Assembly (NCBI GenBank): GCA_040755695.1
Contig: JBFMAK010000002.1
Location: 124,001 to 188,000 of the forward strand
DNA length: 64,000 nucleotides
DNA from: Candidatus Diapherotrites archaeon
GTDB lineage: Archaea > Iainarchaeota > Iainarchaeia > Iainarchaeales > 1-14-0-10-31-34
Direction of reading: 5' to 3'
Part shown: one piece after another, positions 43,877 to 51,759 of the stretch
Numbering within the stretch: the first letter of the stretch is position 1
Layout: each line of letters begins with the position of its first letter
Translations under genes and position numbers: made by a program
The notes under the pieces: model-generated
The model's database searches: none
What the model saw: the letters and a program-made list of their open reading frames with translations, nothing else
Told to the model about the DNA's origin: nothing

Positions 43877-44602
43877 CTATTTCCTCTCTTTGTTCGCGAA
43901 ATCTAATGCCTGCTGCGTGTAAAATGAAAGGCTTTTCTGCTGGTCCCTTGAGAGCTCTAATACAGCAAAATCCCAGTGGAAGGCAATTGTTGCTCCAATC
44001 TTTGTTTTAGGAAAGAATTCCTTGTGGAATTCAATTTCTTTTTCAATTAAAGGGCCTAAAAACAATTTCTTATTCAAAGAAACAATAGGCCTGAATTCAA
44101 TTAAAGCGCTTTCATCAGAGAACTCTTTTAATGTGCCCCAGCACACCCTGTCCTTGTCCATGAAATCAACTGTGGCTTTACTTAATTCAGTCATTGCCGC
44201 AATATTCAGCACATGAAAGGAATGATGCGGTACCGCGCTGTTAGGAACACCTAAAGCAATCTTCTGCGCAATCTCAGGGCTGAGCTTGTACCACCCAGCA
44301 AAATTTTCTTGAATAAGCTTCCTTATGTCAGAGCCATTGCATTTATTCAAGAGAGAATTGCCTATAAAATAGGCTTCAACAACAGAAAAATCAATGAGGT
44401 CTTCAACATAATTCTTTTGTGCTATAAGCTTAAGGTAAGGGAAGGCAACCTCAAACTGCCTTATTCCATACCTTATCTCAGATTCATCCTTGTGCCTTCC
44501 TGCAATAAAATCATAAAATTTCTGGTGGAAGTCTTTTGGGCCGCATAAATTCAGCTTGTTAGGCATTAAAGCAAAGCGCGCAAAAAGCTCCAAGCCACTC
44601 AT
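43877..44602 (-). CDS. DUF6390-like protein
   Basis: 241 aa from the ATG that overlaps the upstream stop codon by 4 nt (ATGA); an ATG three codons earlier is possible. Conserved blocks are FALMPNKLNLCGP, FEVAFPYLKLIA, VVEAYFIGNSLL, PHHSFHVLNI and VCWGTL. From memory these match the DUF6390 family, in which His-rich 'PHHSFHVf' is the core. DUF6390 genes often occur near hydrogenase-related genes in bacteria. The hypC gene is nearby, though in another transcription unit. The enzymatic role is unknown. Confidence 0.7.
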   Translation of the reverse strand: MSGLELFARFALMPNKLNLCGPKDFHQKFYDFIAGRHKDESEIRYGIRQFEVAFPYLKLIAQKNYVEDLIDFSVVEAYFIGNSLLNKCNGSDIRKLIQENFAGWYKLSPEIAQKIALGVPNSAVPHHSFHVLNIAAMTELSKATVDFMDKDRVCWGTLKEFSDESALIEFRPIVSLNKKLFLGPLIEKEIEFHKEFFPKTKIGATIAFHWDFAVLELSRDQQKSLSFYTQQALDFANKERK

Positions 44603-45522
44603 TTTAGCCATTTTTTCACTCCAACAGTTTTTGGCTTAAGGAAAAACTCTTTTTCCCCGCAATTTATGAGCAAATAAAGCCCTATTGCGAGAACAGCATA
44701 AGCAATGAAGGGCACTGGAAAGATTGCTTTTCCAGTGAAAAGAGAATTTAAGAGGGCTGTAACAGGCAGGCCGAGCAATAGAATGCTTGTGGCAAGCGAG
44801 ACAGGAATTTTTTGTAATGAAGAATACCAGAAGAGGACATAAGCGAACAGGAAGAGAGAGGTAATTAAGAGCCAGAGGAAATGAATTGAGGTAAGAGAAT
44901 TAATTAAAGCCAGTTTGCCTGTGAATGCAAGGAATAAGAGCAGGAAGACTGAACCGAAGAACATTCTGCCGAAGGCAAGGATTTTAGGCTGGATTTCCTT
45001 GAGCAAATGCTTTGAGTAAACATTCTCTGCAGCCCAGAGCGCTGTAGCTGTAAGTATCATTAAGTCAAAGGAATTAAATGCCTGGACATTAATTCCGAAC
45101 AGGAGGGTTACTGCAAAAACTAAAAGCACTGAACCAGCAAAAACTTTCCTGTTCAATTTCTCTTTCAGAAATATGACTGCCAGAACTGCAACAAAGAGGA
45201 ACATGAGCTTGTGGATAAAGCCTGCATTAACTGCAGGCGTATGGCTCAAGGCATTAAAAAACAAGAGAAAGGGAATGCTTCCCCCAATCAATCCAATGAA
45301 AGCCAACTGCAGCCAGTTCCTTGCTTTCAGGAATTTTAGATGCCTGAATTCTCCTAAAATTAAAATTAAGGAAAAAAGGAATACAACCACAACCAAATTC
45401 TTTAAGGTCGTGAAAAGAGACTCGTTGAAAGACTGGACGGCAAAAGAATTAATGAAGATTGAAATCCCGCTAACCAGGGCAGTAATTAAGGCAAAAAATA
45501 TTCCTTTCCTGAAATTGTCCAT
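44599..45522 (-). CDS. EamA/DMT-family transporter
   Basis: 307 aa. Ten hydrophobic helices in two repeats of five, as in the drug/metabolite exporter family. The first repeat begins KGIFFALITALVSGISIFIN and the second around FDLMILTATALWAAENVYSK. The substrate cannot be read from sequence. It overlaps the downstream DUF6390-like gene by 4 nt, so the two are coupled. Confidence 0.88.
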   Translation of the reverse strand: MDNFRKGIFFALITALVSGISIFINSFAVQSFNESLFTTLKNLVVVVFLFSLILILGEFRHLKFLKARNWLQLAFIGLIGGSIPFLLFFNALSHTPAVNAGFIHKLMFLFVAVLAVIFLKEKLNRKVFAGSVLLVFAVTLLFGINVQAFNSFDLMILTATALWAAENVYSKHLLKEIQPKILAFGRMFFGSVFLLLFLAFTGKLALINSLTSIHFLWLLITSLFLFAYVLFWYSSLQKIPVSLATSILLLGLPVTALLNSLFTGKAIFPVPFIAYAVLAIGLYLLINCGEKEFFLKPKTVGVKKWLK

Positions 45523-45583
45523 CTCAATTCAACCCCTTAAGCCTAATTCTAAAATCAAAGGAAATCATTAAAAATTTTTTGTT

Positions 45584-46786
45584 TTAGGATTGCAGTACCT
45601 TCAGTGCAGGCAGCTCTTTTCCGCTCAGGAAATCCAGGGAAGCCTTTCCGCTGAGGGAAATGTAAGAATATTTTTTCTTGTTTAATTTGAGTTTCTCTAT
45701 TGCTGTAATGGTGTCTCCGCCGCCGAGGAAAGAGAAAGCCTTGGAGGAAGCAATTGACTGAAGGACAGCTTTAGTGCCCTGAAAGAAATTCTTTTCCTCA
45801 AAGACCCCCATTGGGCCATTAAACACAATCAGTTTTGCCTCCTTTATTTCCTTGCTGAATTCAATAATTGTTTTTTGGCCTATGTCCTTGCACCAATACT
45901 TTGAGGGAAGGTCGTGCACTGAAAGCTCTTTCCTTGAGCCCAATACATCCAATGCAATATCTGAAGGCATCAGAATTTTTGGCCTGAAAGAAGAGAGAAT
46001 TTCTTTTGCTTTTGGAATCAATGCATTCAAATTATTGTCCCTGAAAAACTTTTCTTTTCCCCCCAAATCATAGCTTGAAGCCTTCAGGAACAATTCACCT
46101 AAAGCGCCACCTGCTAATACTTTGTCTGCTTTTCCTTTGGACAAGAAAAAAGAAATTATTCCAATTGAGTCAGACAATTTCACTCCACCCAACACTAAAA
46201 GCTTTGGGTGAACTTCAAGAGATAAAGCCTTATTTAAGTTAAGGAGTTCTTCTTCGAGCACTGGCCCCACAAAAGAGGAAAGCAATGGAATGAAGCCTAC
46301 TACTGTAGCATGGCTTCTGTGGGCAACACTTAAAGAGTCCAAAACATAATAGTCTGCCTTTGAAGCCAATTGCTTTATTATCGGGTTTTTGGAGTGCTCT
46401 TCAGGGCTTTTTTCCTCTGTCTCAAATTCAAGGAAGCGAGTATTCCCCAAGAGCAATATTTGACCTTTTTTTAAGGAGGAAATTGCGTTCAAGTAATCTG
46501 AATTCCAATCCAAAAATGAAATTTTCTTTCCAACAAGCCTTGAGAGGGCTTTTGCGTGCTGCTGCAAGGAAACAAAATCGCTTTCTCCTTTTCTCCCCTG
46601 GTGCGAGAGAACAACAATCTTTGCCCCTTTTTTTGAAAGAAACTTAATTGTTTTGGCGTGAGCCCTGATCCTTTCAGCAAGCTGGATTTTTCCCTTCACC
46701 ACATTGGAGTTCAAGTCAACCCTAAGCAATAAGGTCTTGTTTTTTACATTAACTTTAGAAATTGATTTAAGTGCCATAAAATTCAT
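45584..46786 (-). CDS. pgk: Phosphoglycerate kinase (archaeal type)
   Basis: 400 aa. Converts 1,3-bisphosphoglycerate and ADP to 3-phosphoglycerate and ATP. Recognisable are RVDLNSNV (motif RVD.N), VVLSHQGRKGE (archaeal form of SH.GRP), GNTRFLEFETEE, DSLSVAHRSHATVVGF, GGVKLSDSI, NGPMGVFE and the final GGGDTITAI. It is somewhat divergent but all key blocks are present. The ATG is 3 nt after the stop of the 50-aa gene upstream, so the two are translationally coupled. Gap lies just upstream in the same direction. Confidence 0.93.
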   Translation of the reverse strand: MNFMALKSISKVNVKNKTLLLRVDLNSNVVKGKIQLAERIRAHAKTIKFLSKKGAKIVVLSHQGRKGESDFVSLQQHAKALSRLVGKKISFLDWNSDYLNAISSLKKGQILLLGNTRFLEFETEEKSPEEHSKNPIIKQLASKADYYVLDSLSVAHRSHATVVGFIPLLSSFVGPVLEEELLNLNKALSLEVHPKLLVLGGVKLSDSIGIISFFLSKGKADKVLAGGALGELFLKASSYDLGGKEKFFRDNNLNALIPKAKEILSSFRPKILMPSDIALDVLGSRKELSVHDLPSKYWCKDIGQKTIIEFSKEIKEAKLIVFNGPMGVFEEKNFFQGTKAVLQSIASSKAFSFLGGGDTITAIEKLKLNKKKYSYISLSGKASLDFLSGKELPALKVLQS

Positions 46787-46789
46787 TTT

Positions 46790-46942
46790 TCAATAAAATT
46801 TTCTTCCAAAATTTTTTTTAATTAAGGCAATTCTTTCTTTTCTGGATAATTTTTTCCTGAAAATTTCTCTTACAGGCTTACCCCCAATAGGATTCACTAA
46901 ATTTGCTTTATTGCTTTTGGAATGCTTTGGTTTTTTTCCCAT
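46790..46942 (-). CDS. Basic microprotein between gap and pgk (50 aa)
   Basis: A short frame beginning MGKKPKHSKSNKANLV and ending KKNFGRKFY, very rich in Lys and Arg. A canonical ribosome site AAAGGAG lies 8 nt before the ATG. Spacing to neighbours is tight: 20 nt after the gap stop and 3 nt before the pgk start, so it belongs to a gap-X-pgk operon. The basic composition suggests RNA or ribosome binding. The family is not recognised. Confidence 0.65.
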   Translation of the reverse strand: MGKKPKHSKSNKANLVNPIGGKPVREIFRKKLSRKERIALIKKNFGRKFY

Positions 46943-46962
46943 AAAAAATTCTCCTTTCAAAA

Positions 46963-47976
46963 TTAAAATTCTATTTTTTGCATTAGGTCAATGAGCCTTG
47001 AGCTGTAGCCCCATTCATTATCATACCAGGAAAGGGTTCTAATCAAATTGCCTTGCACTACCTGAGTGCTCAAAGAATCAAAAACCGCGGAAAAAGGGTT
47101 TCCAATGATGTCGCTTGAAACCAAAGGCTCTTCAGAATACTGCACAATGCCTTTAAGGCTGGATTCAGAGGCCTTTTTTATTGCTGAATTGACTTCCTCT
47201 CTTGAAGTGCTTTTTTCTGTAAGGCAAACAAAGTCTGTGAGGGAAACATTGGGTGTTGGAACCCTGATTGACACTCCGTCCATTTTTCCTTTAAGTGAAG
47301 GCCACACTGCTGCTGCAGCCCTTGTTGCGCCTGTAGTGGTAGGAATAATATTCAGTGCTGCTGCCCTTGCCCTCCTCAAGTCCTTGTGGGGCAGGTCTAA
47401 AATTCTCTGGTCGTTGGTGTAAGAATGAATAGTATTCATCATTGCTGCCTTTACTGAGAAGTTTTGGTCTAACACCATTGCAATGGGCGCAAGGCAGTTG
47501 GTGGTACAAGAAGCCATTGAAATTATTTTATGATCTCTCTTTAATTCTTTGTCGTTCACGCCCAAAACAATTGTGATGTCGGAGTCATCGCATGGGGCAG
47601 TAATTAATACTTTTTTTGCTCCTGCGCTCAAGTGCTGCGAGGCATCAGCTTTTTTTGAGAACTGCCCAGTGCTTTCTATTACAAGGTCTACTTGAAGGTC
47701 TTTCCACGGAAGAGCTGAAGGGCTTTTCTCTGAAAAGCATTTAATTTCCTTTCCTGCAGTAATAATTGAATTCGAGGTTGCCTTCACTTCATAAGGCCAG
47801 ATGCCATGAACTGAATCATACTTCAGCAAATGAGCCAAAGTCTTTGTGTCTGTTAAGTCATTAATTGCAACGAATTCTATTCTCCTGTTCAATAGGCCTG
47901 CCCTCAAAGCCATTCTTCCAATTCTCCCAAAGCCATTGACTGCAACCCTTATTTTTGAGTTTCCCAGTAAAGCCAT
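46963..47976 (-). CDS. gap: Class I (bacterial-type) glyceraldehyde-3-phosphate dehydrogenase
   Basis: 337 aa. NAD(P)-dependent oxidation of glyceraldehyde-3-phosphate. The N-terminal IRVAVNGFGRIGRMALRAG and the catalytic SCTTNC (Cys157), then TIHSYTNDQRILDLPHKDLR, ATRAAAAVWPSLKGKMDG and SWYDNEWGYSSRL, are all of the bacterial/eukaryotic class I, not the archaeal class II enzyme. The ATG at MALLGNSK is used; the 19 upstream codons are hydrophobic and overlap the likely promoter (AAATTATTTAATC). Pairing with an archaeal-type PGK suggests transfer of gap alone. Confidence 0.95.
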   Translation of the reverse strand: MALLGNSKIRVAVNGFGRIGRMALRAGLLNRRIEFVAINDLTDTKTLAHLLKYDSVHGIWPYEVKATSNSIITAGKEIKCFSEKSPSALPWKDLQVDLVIESTGQFSKKADASQHLSAGAKKVLITAPCDDSDITIVLGVNDKELKRDHKIISMASCTTNCLAPIAMVLDQNFSVKAAMMNTIHSYTNDQRILDLPHKDLRRARAAALNIIPTTTGATRAAAAVWPSLKGKMDGVSIRVPTPNVSLTDFVCLTEKSTSREEVNSAIKKASESSLKGIVQYSEEPLVSSDIIGNPFSAVFDSLSTQVVQGNLIRTLSWYDNEWGYSSRLIDLMQKIEF

Positions 47977-48029
47977 AAAAATTACGCCATAGACTAAAAG
48001 ACAGCAACAGATTAAATAATTTTGCGTTT

Positions 48030-48938
48030 TCAAACCTGCATTTCTTCTTGTTCAATGAATTGCTCGTAGGAAGAGGAATTGAATTTGTAGAGGAATCTTG
48101 CAATCTTTACGCCGTTGAAGGAATATCTTTGGATTAATTCAGCTCTCTCGCCGTAGAACTCAGTGAAAAGCTTTTTCTGGCTTGGGTCCAATAAAATGGC
48201 TTTCTTCTTGAATTCAGTGAAAACAAAAGCGTGAGTGCTGTTATCCTCTAATTCTACTACAATGACTGAAGCCTTGTCGTCGCCCAAGGCAAGCAGGAGA
48301 GAGCACAAAAATACTGCAAGGTCTTCTGCATCAGCAATCTTGAGGGAAAGGATCTCTTTTGGCAAAAGCCAGTAATTCACATCCAAACCTGATTCAACAA
48401 AATTTATTTCCTTGCAGACGAAATTATAGGCTTCCTCTGCGGCCTTAAGGTAATGCTTTTCAAACTCATAGTCTTCAGGCTTTAAGTCCAATGCAATGGA
48501 CTGTATTGTAAGATCGTCAGCATTAACCAAGGCCTTTATTTCACCAATAGTCTTGCGCTCAAAGCCGTTAATGAGCTCAGAGTAACGCTGCAGTAAATGC
48601 ATGTAGAGCTTGAACTTTAATTCCTTTTCTTCCTGTGTTTTCTCTGCGTCTTTTCCTAAGGATCCAAAAGCAATTCTAAGCCTGTCATATTTTTCCTGCA
48701 AGGAGCCCAATTGCTTATGCTTTTCCTCTAGTTCTGCCTTGAAGTCAATGCATTCCCTTGCAGAAAACAAGGGCGTTGAAAGCTCAAGCAATTTTTCTTT
48801 TAAGGAGGAAATCTGCCTTTCAATTTCTCCTGCCTCATTTTCTGGGGAATTCTCTTTTTTTTCTTCTAATTCCCCTATCTTGGACCAGATCTGCTGCTCT
48901 GCAATAGACTTGGGCTTTTTATCCACTTCAAGCGCCAT
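48030..48938 (-). CDS. Coiled-coil protein with degenerate transglutaminase-like domain
   Basis: 302 aa. The first ~115 residues form a coiled coil (IGELEEKKENSPENEAGEIE, FKAELEEKHKQLGSLQEKYD). The C-terminal half resembles archaeal transglutaminase-like domains: YWLLPKEILSLKIADAEDLA, FLCSLLLALGDDKASVIVVE, STHAFVFTEF and AILLDPSQ. The catalytic Cys position (normally GDCEDLA) is Ala204, while the His and Asp are present, so the domain is probably not a protease or transferase. A TATA-like GTTTAAAT about 28 nt upstream supports the ATG at MALEVDKK as a leaderless start. Confidence 0.75.
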   Translation of the reverse strand: MALEVDKKPKSIAEQQIWSKIGELEEKKENSPENEAGEIERQISSLKEKLLELSTPLFSARECIDFKAELEEKHKQLGSLQEKYDRLRIAFGSLGKDAEKTQEEKELKFKLYMHLLQRYSELINGFERKTIGEIKALVNADDLTIQSIALDLKPEDYEFEKHYLKAAEEAYNFVCKEINFVESGLDVNYWLLPKEILSLKIADAEDLAVFLCSLLLALGDDKASVIVVELEDNSTHAFVFTEFKKKAILLDPSQKKLFTEFYGERAELIQRYSFNGVKIARFLYKFNSSSYEQFIEQEEMQV

Positions 48939-49030
48939 ACAAAAATTAGGCTCAATCAAAGATTTAAACATAACGAGTTTTTTGTTTTCGCTTTTAATTA
49001 CTTTGCCTTCATTTTATTAACTGAATAATC

Positions 49031-50362
49031 ATGAAGATAACCTTCTTTGGCGGGGCAAGCGAGGTAGGAAGGAGTTGCTCCCTAATTGAATCAAAGGGGA
49101 GAAAAATCCTGGTTGACGCAGGAATAAAATTAGGCCCAGAAAAAGAAGAGGAAAGGTTGCCGTTGCTTCCAATAGAATTAATGAAACAAATTGAAGGAAT
49201 AATTGTAACGCACGCGCACATTGATCATACTGCATTCATCCCTTTTATAGTGAAGAATGGTTTTGAAGGGAAAATTTACATTACAAAGCCTTCAAGGGAC
49301 ATCATGCATTTGCTCTTAAGTGATTCAGTGAAGCTGGCTAAATTAAACAAGAAAGACATTTACTCAGAAAAAGATGTAAACAATACAATGAAATTGATTG
49401 AATTAATGGAATACAAAGAGGAAAAAGAAATACTGCCAGAAGTAAAGTTGAAGTTCTATGAGGCCGGCCACATTCTCGGGAGCGCCCAAGCACTAATCAA
49501 AATTGAAGGAAAGAATGTTCTCTTCACTGGAGACATCAATACAAGAGAAAGCAGGCTCCTGAAAGAAGCAGAAATGCCGGAAGAAAAAATTGATGTTCTA
49601 ATAACAGAAAGCACTTACGCAGGAAAGAACGACCTTCTTCCTTCACTAAAGAATTCAAGCAAGTTGCTGGCAGACGAAATAAAGGAGACAATGAAAAAGA
49701 AAGGGAAGGTACTCATACCAGTCTTTGCAGTTGGAAGAGGCCAGGAAATCTTGTTCTCTTTGGAAAACTACATCAGAAGCAATTACCTGCCTGCATTGAA
49801 TGTATTCGTGGACGGAATGATAAAGAAGGCGACAAGGATTTACAGGCATAATGTCATTTACATGAGGCCAGAAATACCGAACAGGATTCTGAGGGCAGAC
49901 GATGATCCTTTCAAAAGCAAATACTTCAAGACTCCAAAGAAAAAAAATAAGGGAGACGTAATGAAGGCAAGGAACTGCGTGATAATTGCAACATCAGGAA
50001 TGCTTTCAGGAGGGCCTTCAATTTCTTATTTGAGGAAGATTTCAAGGAACCCGAAAAACAAGCTCATAATTGTAGGATACCAAGCGCAGGGAACAAATGG
50101 AAGGAAATTAAGCGACGGAGCAAAGCAGATAAAATTGAATGGAAGGAAGACCAAAATCAACTGCGAGGTAAAGGCAGTGAAGTTCTCAGGCCACGCAGAC
50201 CATAATGGATTGAGGGATTATATCCAAAAAATCGGGCCTGAATTCCTTGTGCTGGTGCACGGAGAGAAAGAGAAGATACCCGAAATAAAAGATGCAGTGC
50301 ACAAGAGCCTCAAAGAAACCAAAATAATTATTCCTGAATTAAAGCAAGAAATCCAATTTTAG
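49031..50362 (+). CDS. Beta-CASP ribonuclease aCPSF2
   Basis: 443 aa. RNase of the metallo-beta-lactamase/beta-CASP family without KH domains, the aCPSF2 type of archaea, with 5'-3' exo- or endonuclease activity. Motifs are GGASEVGRSCSLIE, THAHIDHT (H61, H63, D65, H66), EAGHILGSAQ and the late FSGHADHNGL and VHGEKEK. It is the second beta-CASP protein of the window, so both archaeal paralogues are encoded about 20 kb apart. It faces the transglutaminase-like gene across 92 nt. Confidence 0.93.
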   Translation: MKITFFGGASEVGRSCSLIESKGRKILVDAGIKLGPEKEEERLPLLPIELMKQIEGIIVTHAHIDHTAFIPFIVKNGFEGKIYITKPSRDIMHLLLSDSVKLAKLNKKDIYSEKDVNNTMKLIELMEYKEEKEILPEVKLKFYEAGHILGSAQALIKIEGKNVLFTGDINTRESRLLKEAEMPEEKIDVLITESTYAGKNDLLPSLKNSSKLLADEIKETMKKKGKVLIPVFAVGRGQEILFSLENYIRSNYLPALNVFVDGMIKKATRIYRHNVIYMRPEIPNRILRADDDPFKSKYFKTPKKKNKGDVMKARNCVIIATSGMLSGGPSISYLRKISRNPKNKLIIVGYQAQGTNGRKLSDGAKQIKLNGRKTKINCEVKAVKFSGHADHNGLRDYIQKIGPEFLVLVHGEKEKIPEIKDAVHKSLKETKIIIPELKQEIQF

Positions 50363-50421
50363 AATTCAAAAACAATAAATTTTTATGAGGAAGGCTTATT
50401 CTAATTTAAGGTGCAGGAGAA

Positions 50422-50826
50422 ATGAAGGCAAAAGGACAGGTTGCACTGGAGTACTTGTTCCTTACAGTGCTGCTGCTCATAATTGTAGGAATACTTTTCG
50501 TTTACTCTCTTGTAATCTACAATGACTCCCTGAATTCAAGCAAGGCACAGAATTACGTCCAGCAATTAGCAAATGCAGCAGACCAGGCTAGCGCCTGGGG
50601 CCCAGGAACAAAATTATACGTTGAAGCAGAACTGCCTGGTGGGGTGCAGTCTGTAATAGCAACAAACAAGAGCATTACAGTGAAAGTGCAAATGCTGGGA
50701 GGAGTAAGCGACATATACACCTTCACAAAAGCAGACATTACGCCAGTGAGCCTTCCGACAACACAAGGCCTGCAGGCATTAAAGGTTGAAATGGTTGACG
50801 CAAACATTGTCATAAGCACTGCATAA
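50422..50826 (+). CDS. Pilin-like protein with class III signal peptide
   Basis: 134 aa. The N terminus MKAKGQVALEYLFLTVLLLI is a class III (prepilin) signal: a short basic leader, cut after KG by an EppA/PibD-type peptidase, with the conserved Gln and Glu before the hydrophobic helix. The remaining ~100 residues are an extracellular beta-rich head. It is the first gene of the pilus cluster. AAGGTGCAGGAG lies just before the ATG, and a TATA-like AATAAATTTTTATG is further upstream. Confidence 0.88.
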   Translation: MKAKGQVALEYLFLTVLLLIIVGILFVYSLVIYNDSLNSSKAQNYVQQLANAADQASAWGPGTKLYVEAELPGGVQSVIATNKSITVKVQMLGGVSDIYTFTKADITPVSLPTTQGLQALKVEMVDANIVISTA

Positions 50827-50853
50827 TTACAGCCAAGGGGAAAGGAAGAGAAA

Positions 50854-51216
50854 ATGAGGAGAGGACAGATTTCAGTTGAATTACTGGTTGCATTATTTAT
50901 TGTGGCATTCATTTTCGTGCTAATGGTGGTGAGCGTAAGCGAAAGAAATGCAATAAGAGACTTGTACAAAGAGCAGGCAGGAAAAGAAAACGAATGCAAA
51001 AGAATTTCCTTAACCCTTTCAGCAATTGCAACAAACTCAAAGAAGACAACAGTGAATTTTACTGCCTACAAGGATTTCAGTGTAACAGGAAACATTGTGG
51101 ACGTGAATGGAACATACTGCTATTTTGTGGGCACTGCAGAAAGCCCAGGCTCTTACACTAAAGGAGAAATTCAGGCTGTTGCAATTGATGGAAATATAAG
51201 CTTGAGCAATGTGTAA
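50854..51216 (+). CDS. Second pilin-like protein with class III signal
   Basis: 120 aa. Leader MRRGQISVELLVALFIVAFI, with cleavage expected between Gly4 and Gln5 and the conserved Glu at mature +5. The head has Cys residues (NECKR and TYCYF) that may form a disulfide. AAGGGGAAAGGAAGAG precedes the ATG. It lies 27 nt after the first pilin-like gene. Confidence 0.85.
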   Translation: MRRGQISVELLVALFIVAFIFVLMVVSVSERNAIRDLYKEQAGKENECKRISLTLSAIATNSKKTTVNFTAYKDFSVTGNIVDVNGTYCYFVGTAESPGSYTKGEIQAVAIDGNISLSNV

Positions 51217-51243
51217 GTGAATGAAAAAATTTGAGTGAAAAAA

Positions 51244-51759
51244 ATGCTGAACAGAAAAGGCCAGAGCATAATGCTTGACTTGATTTTCGCGATAACAGTA
51301 TTCACCATAATCTCAACATTCCTTTTGGATTCATATGACAGGGACCTTATGGGAATAACAAAAGGCCAGACAATGGATGAACTGCAACAGAAAGCATTTA
51401 CAGCAACAGAAGCCTTAGTAAAAACAAAGGGCCTTCCAGAAAACTGGAATGAAATCAGCTTGAATAGTGTAGAACAGTTCGGGTTGCTTGCAAGGCAGGG
51501 GCAGTTGAGCGAAAGCAAAGTGAATTATTTTATGGGGTTGATTGACTGCAATACAGAAATTAATTCTAATTACAGTAAATCAAAGGAAATAATGAATTTA
51601 GGGCTCTTTGATTATTTTTTCAACCTGCATAACGTAACAAATGACCTGAACGCAGGATGCAATCCTTCTGTTGATGCAGACATTGTGGCTGCAAGAAGGG
51701 TGGTTAACTACAATGGAAGTGAAGCAATTGTTACATTCAAAGTGTACAAGATCAGGTAA
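51244..51759 (+). CDS. Third class III signal protein of the pilus cluster
   Basis: 171 aa from the ATG at MLNRKGQSIMLDL; a GTG three codons upstream is within the ribosome site and rejected. The leader has KG followed by QSIMLDLIFAITVFTIISTF, a class III signal with Asp instead of Glu at mature +6. The exterior has Cys residues (IDCNTE and NAGCNPS). It shares 47 nt with the next gene's start, an unusually long overlap. Confidence 0.82.
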   Translation: MLNRKGQSIMLDLIFAITVFTIISTFLLDSYDRDLMGITKGQTMDELQQKAFTATEALVKTKGLPENWNEISLNSVEQFGLLARQGQLSESKVNYFMGLIDCNTEINSNYSKSKEIMNLGLFDYFFNLHNVTNDLNAGCNPSVDADIVAARRVVNYNGSEAIVTFKVYKIR

